A DNA stretch of 36,907 nucleotides, from positions 1-36,907 of the forward strand of contig JALOOG010000077.1 of NCBI GenBank assembly GCA_025454525.1, in the 5' to 3' direction. Both the position numbers and the translations under genes were made by a program. Shown in pieces: positions 24,902-33,081 of the stretch. Position 1 is the stretch's first letter. The number at the start of each line of letters is the position of its first letter. The notes beneath the pieces are model-generated. The model had not been told where the DNA came from and ran no database searches. It was given only the letters and a program-made list of their open reading frames with translations. Origin of the DNA: Anaerolineae bacterium (lineage in GTDB: Bacteria; Chloroflexota; Anaerolineae; Aggregatilineales; Phototrophicaceae).

Positions 24902-26716
24902 TTAACCGATCGCTTGCGGTTCATCTTCGCGGAATTGCATCTCATACAACTTGGCGTAGAGTCCGCCTTGCGCTAACAATTGTTCATGCGTGCCAAGCTC
25001 CACGATCTGCCCTTTGTCTAACACCGCGATCCGATCGGCCACGCGGATCGTACTCAAGCGATGTGCGATGATCACGGTGGTGCGATTTTGCATCAAGCGC
25101 GCTAACGCCTCTTGTACCAGATGCTCACTCTCACTATCAAGGCTAGAAGTGGCCTCATCCAACAGCAAGATGCGCGGATCTTTGAGCAAGGCGCGGGCGA
25201 TCGCGACTCGTTGACGTTGACCCCCGCTTAAACGTACCCCGCGTTCTCCGACGATCGTCTCGTAGCCTTGGGGTAAGCTGGTGATAAAATCATGCGCGTT
25301 AGCCGCTCTCGCCGCTTCAATCAAGTCGTCTTCACTCGCATCCAAACGACCATACAAGATGTTTTCGCGGATTGTGCCACCGAATAACATCGTCTCTTGT
25401 GGGACGATGCCCACTTGTTGACGCAAACTCGCTTGTGTCACCGTTTTTGCATCGATCCCATCGATCCGTAGTGTGCCGGCTGTCGGATCATAAAAGCGCG
25501 GGATTAGGTTAAACATCGTGCTTTTGCCGGCCCCGCTCCGTCCCACCAACGCGATCACCTCACCGGGCGCGATCGTCAAGTCAATGTCTTGTAACACCGG
25601 AGTCGGCCCATCATAACTGAATGACACACGCTCAAAACTAATGCGTCCTTCGATCCGACCTAAAGCGGATGCGTTCGCACGATCTTCTACATCCGGCGCG
25701 GTATCTAAGAGTTGAAACACGCGCTTGGTTGCACCTAACGCTTGTTGGAATTGGGTGTATAAACCCACTAATGAGAAGAAACTGCCCGCCACGCTGATCG
25801 CATAAAACAGGAAGGTGATCAAATCGCCTTCGCTTAAGCGGCCCTCTAATACCTCCCGTCCACCAAACCAGAGGAATAACGCGATCGATCCAAAACCCAA
25901 AAAGGCCATCAACGCCCCGAACGCGGCATTTACCCGGGCCAATGCCAACGCTGATTGAAAGGCTTTGGTGATCTCGTTCTCATAGCGCCCGATCTCATAC
26001 GGTTCACGCGCAAAACTCTTGACCTCGCGAATCCCCTGCAACACTTCCTCAGTGACGACATTGGATGACGCGATCTCATCCTGTACCCGCGTGCTGATCC
26101 GCCGAATGTAAAACCCGAAACCAAAACCTACCGCGGCCAAAATCGGCACCCAGATCACAATAAATCCGGTCAAGCGCCAATTGAGGATCACCATCAGCGC
26201 GATCGATCCGATCATGATCAGGGTTTGTTGTAACAAGGTGTTGATGTTACTGGTCAACACCCCACGCATCACCGTCACATCATTCGAGATTCGCGACATC
26301 AGTTCACCCACGCGCCGCGACGTGAAAAAGCCTAACGAGAGGCTTTGTAAGTGTCGGAATAATTGCAAACGCACATCTGCGACGATGCGCTCACCGATGA
26401 AATTGAGGTTATATGACTCGATCATGGTGGTGAACGATCGCAACAAAAACACCCCTAATAACAGCAAGGTGATCTGATTCAGCATCGTCTCACCGCCCGT
26501 TACCGGATCAAAAATCGAATCGACCACCGATCCGATCACGGCCGGAAACACCAAGCTTAGACCCGCACTCCCGATCAAGGCGAGTAAGGCCACCCCTAAG
26601 CGCCATTTGTACGGAGTAAGATACCCGATAAACCGTCGCCATTGTACCGGCAAATCCTTAAGATCATCCGGTGCTTCATCCCCGGCCGGCACATTCCGTC
26701 TACGTCCACGCATCAT
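24902..26716 (-). CDS. ABC exporter with fused membrane and ATPase domains (MsbA-like)
   Basis: This 604-residue half-transporter has an N-terminal six-helix exporter domain (about 30-325) and a C-terminal nucleotide-binding domain. Clear motifs are Walker A GRSGAGKST (about 392-400), signature LSGGQRQR (about 494), Walker B ILLLDEATSSLD and the switch IAHRLS. Such proteins work as homo- or heterodimers that export lipids, drugs or peptides; the substrate cannot be read here. Its stop codon nearly abuts the start of the TolB-like gene, which suggests co-translation. The upstream MFS gene ends 64 bases before, so both may be in one transcript. The start ATG 26716 (or 26713) follows AAAGG. Confidence 0.92.
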   Translation of the reverse strand: MMRGRRRNVPAGDEAPDDLKDLPVQWRRFIGYLTPYKWRLGVALLALIGSAGLSLVFPAVIGSVVDSIFDPVTGGETMLNQITLLLLGVFLLRSFTTMIESYNLNFIGERIVADVRLQLFRHLQSLSLGFFTSRRVGELMSRISNDVTVMRGVLTSNINTLLQQTLIMIGSIALMVILNWRLTGFIVIWVPILAAVGFGFGFYIRRISTRVQDEIASSNVVTEEVLQGIREVKSFAREPYEIGRYENEITKAFQSALALARVNAAFGALMAFLGFGSIALFLWFGGREVLEGRLSEGDLITFLFYAISVAGSFFSLVGLYTQFQQALGATKRVFQLLDTAPDVEDRANASALGRIEGRISFERVSFSYDGPTPVLQDIDLTIAPGEVIALVGRSGAGKSTMFNLIPRFYDPTAGTLRIDGIDAKTVTQASLRQQVGIVPQETMLFGGTIRENILYGRLDASEDDLIEAARAANAHDFITSLPQGYETIVGERGVRLSGGQRQRVAIARALLKDPRILLLDEATSSLDSESEHLVQEALARLMQNRTTVIIAHRLSTIRVADRIAVLDKGQIVELGTHEQLLAQGGLYAKLYEMQFREDEPQAIG

Positions 26717-26780
26717 AAAAAAATTGACCTTTGCCTATGTTCAATGTCATGTGTACGGGCTTGCGAACGAAAAGTTTTAG

Positions 26781-28016
26781 CTAGACCAATTCTTTTAATT
26801 CGCGCAAGCGTGGGAACTGCCATGCGATCACGGCTACAACCAATAACGTCCCGATCCCACCCGTGACCACTGCGCCGATGGGGCCTAAAAGTGCGGCCGC
26901 TACTCCCGACTGAAAGCTCCCTAACTCATTAGACGCGCCGATGAACACACTGTTTACGGCCGAAACTCGCCCCCGCATCTGATCGGGGGTGCGAATCAAC
27001 AATAACGTTTGACGGATCACCACGCTGATGTTGTCCAACGCGCCTAACAAGAATAACATCAACAGCGAGAGCCAGAAGGATTGTGAGATCCCAAAGATAA
27101 TCGTTGCGATCCCAAAGCCAGCTACCGCCCAAAGTAAGGTTTGACCCGCGTGCCTAAACGGGGGTAAATTCGCGATCAAAAAGGCCATCAACAATGCACC
27201 GACCGACGGGGCCGCCCGTAGCCAACCGAGTCCATCTGGGCCGACTTGTAAGATGTCTTTGGCATAGATCGGGAGTAGCGCCGTCGCACCCCCTAACAAG
27301 ACCGCGAACATATCCAAGGTGATCGCGCCGAAGATCACCCGATCTTGACGAATGTAATCGATCCCGGCCATCAGGGTTTTTCGTGAAAGTGGCTCATTTT
27401 TACGCTGGAAAGGACGCGGCCGAATCAGGAGCAGAATCGCCACAAACACGCTACAACTCACCATATTCAAGAGATAGATCTCATCAGCGCTTTCAAACAG
27501 CGCGATCAACAATCCGCCCAACGCCGGCCCAATCATTGAAGCCAATTGCCATGAGCTGCTTGTCCAAGTGGCTGCATTCGGGAAGTGTTCCGGTGGCACA
27601 GTTTGTGTGGACAACGCTGAAAGGGCAGGCGAATTAAAGGCCGCGCCGATCCCCGTCACCAATAAGATCAAGTAGAACACCCAGAGCGATCCCTGTGTGG
27701 ATGAGATCAACGCTAAGCCTAAAGCGGATAAGGCTAATACGGTTTGTGTTACCAGCAATACCCCCTTGCGTGGAAACCGATCCGCCACATGGCCGGCGGG
27801 GATCGCCAACATGATCACGGGTAATACTTGCACCAAGCCGACGATCCCTAAAGCCAACGGATCTCCGGTGCGCTCATAGATCTCCCAACCTACGGCCACA
27901 TTGAGCATCTGTTCGCCTAATTGCCAAATGAGCCGCCCGATAAATAACAGTCGAAAATCACGAAAACGCAATGCGGCATACGCATCGCGAGAAGGAGAAG
28001 GAGGGTTTATCTGCAT
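26781..28016 (-). CDS. Major facilitator superfamily transporter
   Basis: The 411-residue protein has about twelve membrane helices and the MFS loop motif in GHVADRFPRKG between helices 2 and 3. The opening FRDFRLLFIGRLIWQLGEQM and the overall arrangement resemble EntS-like exporters (MFS_3 type), which move siderophores or drugs out of the cell. Substrate is unknown. No clear ribosome binding site precedes ATG 28016. It is followed on the same strand by an ABC exporter, and so may belong to an export operon. Confidence 0.9.
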   Translation of the reverse strand: MQINPPSPSRDAYAALRFRDFRLLFIGRLIWQLGEQMLNVAVGWEIYERTGDPLALGIVGLVQVLPVIMLAIPAGHVADRFPRKGVLLVTQTVLALSALGLALISSTQGSLWVFYLILLVTGIGAAFNSPALSALSTQTVPPEHFPNAATWTSSSWQLASMIGPALGGLLIALFESADEIYLLNMVSCSVFVAILLLIRPRPFQRKNEPLSRKTLMAGIDYIRQDRVIFGAITLDMFAVLLGGATALLPIYAKDILQVGPDGLGWLRAAPSVGALLMAFLIANLPPFRHAGQTLLWAVAGFGIATIIFGISQSFWLSLLMLFLLGALDNISVVIRQTLLLIRTPDQMRGRVSAVNSVFIGASNELGSFQSGVAAALLGPIGAVVTGGIGTLLVVAVIAWQFPRLRELKELV

Positions 28017-28068
28017 AAAATGGTTTCTAAAGGGTATACACGAGTCAATAAAGCGGATCTTAACCCGT

Positions 28069-28437
28069 TTAGCTGAGTCCGTGTAAGTCCATTATCACAG
28101 CATGAAAGTCCCCGTTAAAAGTTTTAAAACCGCAGAAGTAATCGCAGGAAAGTTTCTTGCACCCAACCATGGGTAGGGAATTGGCCTGAGTAAGATGGAC
28201 TGCTCCGTCTGCATGGGTGGGCTGCTTTTGAGGAAAAACATAGAGAAAGAACAATTGTGAACCGTTAAAATCGATTTTTGGCCTTTGTGAGCTTAAATCA
28301 TAATCCCACCCTAATCCTGTCGGGAATCGGCGCGCATAGGGGGATGTATGTCTAAGTGATACATCCGATAAATAGTTAAAATATATGCCGTCGTCGGAAC
28401 AGGCGGCGGTGTTGCTTCCAAAGATCCGTTTGAGCAT
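28069..28437 (-). CDS. Small protein of unknown function
   Basis: This 122-codon frame starts at ATG 28437 with AAGAAAAAG 2-10 bases upstream. It encodes a soluble protein with six Cys, several aromatic residues and no signal peptide or repeats. I recognise no family. It is the first frame of the minus-strand run that leads to the MFS gene 52 bases later. It may be genuine, but the codon pattern is not decisive and the region could hold a non-coding RNA instead, since a plus-strand terminator lies just beyond it. Confidence 0.45.
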   Translation of the reverse strand: MLKRIFGSNTAACSDDGIYFNYLSDVSLRHTSPYARRFPTGLGWDYDLSSQRPKIDFNGSQLFFLYVFPQKQPTHADGAVHLTQANSLPMVGCKKLSCDYFCGFKTFNGDFHAVIMDLHGLS

Positions 28438-28472
28438 ATCTTTTTCTTAAACTACTTCTAAGATATTTTTCT

Positions 28473-28513
28473 GAGACCACTTGGGTAATGGGTAGGGTGG
28501 TCTCCTATTTTTC
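28473..28513 (+). terminator. Plus-strand intrinsic terminator with no known upstream gene
   Basis: An 8-bp perfect stem (GAGACCAC at 28473-28480, GTGGTCTC at 28497-28504) with a 16-base loop is followed by CTATTTTTC. The T tract is on the plus strand only. The nearest plus-strand coding gene ends at 22908, so the transcript it stops is unexplained. Confidence 0.6.
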
Positions 28514-28538
28514 AAGAAAACACACTGCTCACCCTCAC

Positions 28539-28567
28539 TTGACGTTCAGGCTAGGAACATGCAGAAT
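28539..28567 (+). promoter_or_regulatory. Sigma-70 type promoter of the era operon
   Basis: TTGACG (-35, 28539-28544) and CAGAAT (-10, 28562-28567) are exactly 17 bases apart, just downstream of the terminator and about 40 bases before the start codon at 28608. It should drive the three-gene run ending in era. Confidence 0.65.
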
Positions 28568-28607
28568 CAAAGCATCATGAGTCCAAATAAAATAAGGAAG
28601 TGACACT

Positions 28608-28979
28608 ATGGCAGGTCATGAAGTCGAAAATCCCACCGGAGTCCATGAAACCGGACAAAACTCCCTCACCTTAAGCATGTCGTTGATCGCAGGCGGCGGA
28701 GTCGTGTTGATGATCACAGCACTCGCAATTGGCGTGATCAACGGGCAATCTAGCTTGATCGGGATCTTGTTTATCGGCGGGTTATTGGCGTTTATCGCGG
28801 GGACGGCCGCTTGGTTCGGGCTAGTGCAACCGCATAAGAACTTTGATGACATCAATCGTCCCTTGTATCATGGAGAACATCACGACGATCACGCCGTGGC
28901 TGAACACCCTGAACAACCGGGGGAAGTGCATGTCACCGAACCGGATCATCAACCCACCATTCACGGATCGCATCACTAA
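28608..28979 (+). CDS. Two-helix membrane protein with a His-rich tail
   Basis: This 123-residue protein has two hydrophobic segments (about 23-45 and 50-73) with both ends on the same side, and a 45-residue tail with about 13 His plus many acidic residues (HGEHHDDHA, near 88, and IHGSHH at the end). The tail could bind zinc, nickel or copper, but this is inference. A good AAGGAAGTG ribosome binding site precedes ATG 28608. It opens a run with the unknown protein at 28982 and era. I recognise no named family; small proteins of this shape occur near era in related bacteria only as far as I can guess. Confidence 0.75.
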   Translation: MAGHEVENPTGVHETGQNSLTLSMSLIAGGGVVLMITALAIGVINGQSSLIGILFIGGLLAFIAGTAAWFGLVQPHKNFDDINRPLYHGEHHDDHAVAEHPEQPGEVHVTEPDHQPTIHGSHH

Positions 28980-28981
28980 AG

Positions 28982-29488
28982 ATGATCCCTAAGCGGGCCC
29001 CTATTGGTGATCAGTTTCATGGTGCCTTGATCCGCGTTGATCAAGATGACCTCTTGATCGATCAAGTGCCGTTATCGGTTGAGCCGTTGTATCAAGGGAC
29101 GATCACCTTACGTTACGGCGTGCGGTTATTGGGCAAACCGCAACTGGCGATTGTCCCCGGTCTGTTGGCGTTGGATTACGGGGATTTTTTGACGGGTGAG
29201 GACGCATGGATGTTTATCCTTAAAAAGAGCAACCTCTATCCTCGTGCCGACGTGGTGGGTTACATGCACGACGGCGCTGATGAGATGTTGCCCGTAAAAA
29301 AATTGGATCTGGCCTTGCCGATCATGGTATTGGCTTATGTGGATGATCACGCTACACGCCCGATCGCTCAACCGCAAGCGGTGATCGCGGTGGATGCTAA
29401 CGCGATCGCGCCGCGCCTATTGGACTATTTGCCTCATTTCCCAACGTTGGCATTATGGCGGGATAACGATGAACGAGAAAATTTGTGA
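28982..29488 (+). CDS. Unknown soluble protein between a membrane protein and era
   Basis: The 168-residue protein starts at ATG 28982, two bases after the previous stop, and its stop overlaps the era start (TGATG), so translation is tightly coupled in both directions. It is soluble, mostly beta-strand in look, and has no catalytic or nucleotide motif I know. The context suggests a role next to ribosome assembly or a membrane partner, but nothing firmer can be said. Confidence 0.75.
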   Translation: MIPKRAPIGDQFHGALIRVDQDDLLIDQVPLSVEPLYQGTITLRYGVRLLGKPQLAIVPGLLALDYGDFLTGEDAWMFILKKSNLYPRADVVGYMHDGADEMLPVKKLDLALPIMVLAYVDDHATRPIAQPQAVIAVDANAIAPRLLDYLPHFPTLALWRDNDERENL

Positions 29489-30423
29489 TGAATGACCTTG
29501 ATACTGTGTTTAACGACGATGTTCCAGAACATCACCGATCGGGGGTGGTCGCGGTGGTCGGTCGCCCGAATGTGGGTAAATCGACCCTGATTAACGCGAT
29601 CCTTGGGCAAAAAGTGGCGATCGTATCGCCCAAGCCCCAAACCACCCGTAAGCAACAATTGGGGATTTATACCCAACCCGACGCGCAACTCTTGTTTATG
29701 GACACGCCGGGAATCCATAAACCCCAACATAAACTCGGTGAATACATGGTGGAAGTGGCCCGACAAGCTTTGCGTGATGCGGATGTGGTCTTATGGGTAT
29801 TAGATGTCAGCGCGCCACCGAATGCGGCAGATCGGGCGATTGCCGAACAGCTTCAGATCACCCGATCCCCGGTGATCCTCGCCCTTAACAAGATCGATGC
29901 CGCGCCGGAAGGCGATCGGAGCGAACATCTCGCATTGGTCAATCACACGGCGGCGTTTGAAGTGAGCGCACTAAAGGGACTCGGCGTGCGCGAAATCTTA
30001 GAAGATCTGATCGCCCGAATGCCGGAAGGCCCGCGTTACTATCCGATCGATCAGGTGAGTGAAGCGAATATGCGCTTTATCGCGGCCGAAATGATCCGCG
30101 AAAAGATCATGCTCCATACCGATCAAGAAGTGCCGCACGCCGTGGCGGTGGAAGTACAAGAATACAAGGAACGGGCCGAAGGCGCGCATTATATCAACGC
30201 GGTGATCTATGTCGAACGCGACTCACAAAAAGGCATCATCATCGGCAAAAGCGGCGCGATGATCAAACAGATCGGGTCAGAGGCACGCCAAGACTTACAA
30301 AAGTTGGTAGAAGCGCCCGTGTACATCGATCTGCATGTCAAAGTCCTTAAAAATTGGCGAAGTGATGAGGCCTTGATGCAACGCTTGGGCTATCGCGTCC
30401 CGAAAGACTCGGATGATCGTTAA
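29488..30423 (+). CDS. era: GTPase Era
   Basis: This 311-residue protein is the ribosome-assembly GTPase that binds the 3' end of 16S rRNA in the cytoplasm. GTPase motifs are G1 GRPNVGKST (25-33), the switch region KPQTTR, G3 DTPG (72-75) and G4 NKID (134-137). The C-terminal KH domain shows IIIGKSGAMIKQIG and the family ending VLKNWR. I take ATG 29488, which overlaps the previous stop, rather than GTG 29485. It ends one base before the convergent stop of the DUF5996-like gene. Confidence 0.96.
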   Translation: MNDLDTVFNDDVPEHHRSGVVAVVGRPNVGKSTLINAILGQKVAIVSPKPQTTRKQQLGIYTQPDAQLLFMDTPGIHKPQHKLGEYMVEVARQALRDADVVLWVLDVSAPPNAADRAIAEQLQITRSPVILALNKIDAAPEGDRSEHLALVNHTAAFEVSALKGLGVREILEDLIARMPEGPRYYPIDQVSEANMRFIAAEMIREKIMLHTDQEVPHAVAVEVQEYKERAEGAHYINAVIYVERDSQKGIIIGKSGAMIKQIGSEARQDLQKLVEAPVYIDLHVKVLKNWRSDEALMQRLGYRVPKDSDDR

Positions 30424-30424
30424 G

Positions 30425-31147
30425 CTAGAGACGCGGCATGAGACGCTGATAGATCGTGTCTAAGGTGTCCTCTAATGCGCCGGAAGGATCAGCAACGACC
30501 CGTAAGGGATCGTAATCGATCACGATTCCTTTCCAAGTATCAGTATACCAACGTGCGAGAGGTGGTAAATCGCCGTCGGTGATCGTCGGAGAAGCGTAGA
30601 TATATATATACGGACGCGGAAATCCGACGCTCATGGGCGAAAACCCGAAATTGAGATGCGGTTGATGATGTTCATCGGGATCGTGGCCTTTGAACGCTAA
30701 AAACGAGAGATCAAAGCCATGTGACCATACGACGGCCGGAGTCATCGTGCCGAATAAGCGCCCCCGAAAGCGCGCTAACGCCGTGTAAATCGTCTGGAGG
30801 GCCGCTTGATATTCCGCGATATGATCGATCGTTAAGGGGGTGGGCAGTGGATGTGCTAAGGGTGGAATCGCACGATCCAACTGGTTGATCAAGTGGGCCG
30901 GGTTAAATGACGCATCGATCGGAAAGCTTTCCCCCTGATGATCGATCGTCGCTTGTTGCAGGTTTAAGATCACGGGGCCAAGTGGTAATGACCCGGTGGT
31001 GAGGCCTTGTGGCACAACAGGTAACGCAAGATGAACCGCATTCGGCAACGGGGCGAGATAAGCCTTGCGGATCATCGCTAACAATCGGGTCAAACCGTGT
31101 AAAGTTTCGCGGGTGGAAGTCCACTCCGTTAAGGCGGGTAAGGTCAT
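30425..31147 (-). CDS. DUF5996-like protein
   Basis: This 240-residue protein matches the pattern I know for DUF5996: a start on TEWTSTRETLHGL and LAMIRKAYLAP, a mid-section with VVPQGLTTGSLPL, and VVWSHGFDLSFLAFKG near a HLNFGFSP and YIYIYASP strand. The biochemical role of the family is not known to me. I choose ATG 31147, seven bases after GGAG; ATG 31150 is also possible. It lies alone on the minus strand, convergent with era with only one base between the stops. Confidence 0.75.
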   Translation of the reverse strand: MTLPALTEWTSTRETLHGLTRLLAMIRKAYLAPLPNAVHLALPVVPQGLTTGSLPLGPVILNLQQATIDHQGESFPIDASFNPAHLINQLDRAIPPLAHPLPTPLTIDHIAEYQAALQTIYTALARFRGRLFGTMTPAVVWSHGFDLSFLAFKGHDPDEHHQPHLNFGFSPMSVGFPRPYIYIYASPTITDGDLPPLARWYTDTWKGIVIDYDPLRVVADPSGALEDTLDTIYQRLMPRL

Positions 31148-31391
31148 CATATTTCTCCTTAGGTGAGTGATCATCAGCATGACGGCAAAACGTTACAAAA
31201 GTCTCAAAAAAAGTTATAAAACTTAGCGGTTATTCACCCCTGTTTTAAACTCTATCCCTAACGGCTATCATGTGCCGTTCATGTGAGCGTGCTAACATGC
31301 ACCATAACAGCCTCATTAAGCATCTTGCTTAGGAAACGCTCATCTTTTTTTATCGTTGGTTGAACACACAGATTAGATAATAGGGAACAGC

Positions 31392-32114
31392 ATGGCTCAA
31401 CAATCACCACTCGTCACCATTCAAACGCTCACCAAAACGTACACCGAAGGCGACAAAGCTCGTCAGATCCTCGATCAAGTGGATCTCACGATCTATGCAG
31501 GCGAGTTTTTTGTGATGTTGGGGAAAAGTGGCAGCGGTAAGAGTACCTTGTTAAATCTTCTGTCTGGGATCGATAAACCGGACGGCGGATCGATCCAGAT
31601 CCAAGGAACAGAGATCACCACCCTGAATGAGCGTGAACTCACCTTGTTTCGCCGCGATCATATTGGGATTGTATTCCAATTTTTTAACCTGATCCCCACG
31701 TTGACCGTGATCGAAAATATCACCTTGCCGCTAGAATTGCGTGGAAGTGATCGCCGTCAAGTGGAAGTGACGGCCCGACGGTTGTTAGCGCGTGTCGGGT
31801 TGGCGAACCGTGCAGATACCTTTCCCGATCAGTTGAGCGGTGGTGAACAGCAACGAGTGGCGATCGCTCGTGCGCTGGTTCATGCCCCGGCGATCGTGTT
31901 GGCAGATGAGCCGACCGGAAATCTTGATGAAGAAACTGGGGAAGTGGTCTTAAAATTGTTGTTAGAACTCACCCGCGAAATCGGCAAAACGTTGATCATG
32001 GCGACCCATAACCCGGCCGTCGTGCCGTTAGCGGATCGGGTGTGTCGGATTCATGAAGGTAAGTTGTTTGTAACATCTGGGCAAGAAGCAGAATTGGAAC
32101 TTGCACAAGTGTAA
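31392..32114 (+). CDS. LolD/MacB-type ABC transporter ATPase
   Basis: This 240-residue ATPase has Walker [10 protein letters not shown] (44-52), Q loop VFQFFNLIP (94-102), signature LSGGEQQR (148-155), Walker [13 protein letters not shown] (168-179) and switch His in MATHNP. The [10 protein letters not shown] string and ELRGSDRR are typical of the LolD/MacB/FtsE-like group, which powers mechanotransmission-type transporters. The partner permease is not adjacent, which is unusual. AGGGA precedes the ATG at 31392. Confidence 0.9.
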   Translation: MAQQSPLVTIQTLTKTYTEGDKARQILDQVDLTIYAGEFFVMLGKSGSGKSTLLNLLSGIDKPDGGSIQIQGTEITTLNERELTLFRRDHIGIVFQFFNLIPTLTVIENITLPLELRGSDRRQVEVTARRLLARVGLANRADTFPDQLSGGEQQRVAIARALVHAPAIVLADEPTGNLDEETGEVVLKLLLELTREIGKTLIMATHNPAVVPLADRVCRIHEGKLFVTSGQEAELELAQV

Positions 32115-32160
32115 CAAACCGCTATCATGGAAGTAGTGGGTAGTCTATCCATACATTATC

Positions 32161-32219
32161 GACAGTAGTCCGTTTCCGCCTTGTCAGTGATTATTAGCGG
32201 AACCTCCGTTTCTACTGTC
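32161..32219 (+). promoter_or_regulatory. Nested inverted repeat in the leader of the small HEAT gene
   Basis: Outer arms GACAGTAG (32161-32168) and CTACTGTC (32212-32219) pair perfectly over 8 bp, and inner arms TTCCGC (32174-32179) and GCGGAA (32197-32202) over 6 bp. It ends 21 bases before ATG 32241. It looks like a structured 5' leader; no known riboswitch class is recognised. Confidence 0.5.
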
Positions 32220-32240
32220 CAGTTTGAAAGGTTTGCTGCA

Positions 32241-32681
32241 ATGTCAGACCCTGACCCCAAAGTGGTTAAACAGCTTCTGGCAGAACTACGCGACGTAAAC
32301 AAAGACAAACGTCGTACCGCTGTCATGAAGCTCGGTATGGTGGGTGGTGATCAGGCCGTGCGTGCCTTAATCAACACCGTTCAGAATGAACACGAAGATC
32401 TTATCGTTCGTGGACGCGCCGCTCTGATGCTCGGCAACCTCAAAGACCATCGCGCCGTAGAACCCTTGATCCGCGCTTTAGATGCGCCCGGTTTTCAAAC
32501 TCCGCTGTATGCCGCTGAAGCGCTTGGCAAATTGGGCGATCGCCGTGCGATCCCACCATTGGTGAACCTTGCCACGCATGGTCGTGATAAGACGCGTGTG
32601 GCCGCCTTGGAAGCCCTGCAAAAGTTGGGCCATAATATGGAAAGTCAAGGGCAGGACTCGGATCCCGTCCTCGAAATGTAA
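32241..32681 (+). CDS. Small HEAT-repeat protein
   Basis: The start is ATG 32241 (MSDPDPKVVK, 146 residues), preceded by AAAGG; a TTG-started frame from 32181 overlaps the leader structure and is unlikely. The protein is almost all HEAT/PBS-lyase repeats (RRTAVMKLGMVGG, GRAALMLGNLKD, AAEALGKLGD and AALEALQKLG), about four in number. It is a cytoplasmic protein-binding scaffold with no catalytic part. It is not adjacent to the NACHT-HEAT gene and has normal host composition. Confidence 0.85.
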   Translation: MSDPDPKVVKQLLAELRDVNKDKRRTAVMKLGMVGGDQAVRALINTVQNEHEDLIVRGRAALMLGNLKDHRAVEPLIRALDAPGFQTPLYAAEALGKLGDRRAIPPLVNLATHGRDKTRVAALEALQKLGHNMESQGQDSDPVLEM

Positions 32682-32709
32682 TCGGGTAAGTTGGTTTAAT
32701 GGAATTGGG

Positions 32710-32736
32710 GGGGGAGCGTAGACTCCCTCTTTTTTT
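32710..32736 (+). terminator. Rho-independent terminator after the HEAT gene
   Basis: A 7-bp GC-rich stem (32710-32716 with 32723-32729, one G-U pair) with a 6-base loop is followed by seven T. It starts 28 bases after the stop codon. Confidence 0.85.
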
Positions 32737-32785
32737 AAGGCCATGTTGCAAAAAAAGTATAAAAAATTTTCGGACAAGATTACGT

Positions 32786-33076
32786 TTAGGATAACCTGAA
32801 ATTTGATTTATCGTTGGGTAAATTCATCAAATTCTCACTTTCAGCTTGTCTTTTCTCATCTTCATCTAATAAAATTTCCCATAAAGCGGCCGCTTTTTCG
32901 GGATAGGTGCTTAGCCACTGCAACGAACCCATCAAACGCGCTCGATAGACCACTGTCACATAATGGCGCAATTCCGGTGACATGACCCCTTTACGACGCA
33001 CGCATTGATCGATCCACCGGATCAAGCGAATGCCGTCGGGTGTAATCTTGCCATTCTGCACAAATACCGTTTCCAT
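32786..33076 (-). CDS. Small unknown protein coupled to CheR
   Basis: This 96-residue protein starts at ATG 33076, five bases after the stop of the CheR gene, with AAAGGG before it. It is soluble and helical, with RLIRWIDQCVRRKG and a run of aromatic/basic residues, and ends in an acidic then polar tail. I recognise no family. The spacing points to one transcript with CheR, so it may be a partner of it. Confidence 0.7.
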   Translation of the reverse strand: METVFVQNGKITPDGIRLIRWIDQCVRRKGVMSPELRHYVTVVYRARLMGSLQWLSTYPEKAAALWEILLDEDEKRQAESENLMNLPNDKSNFRLS

Positions 33077-33081
33077 TCAAG

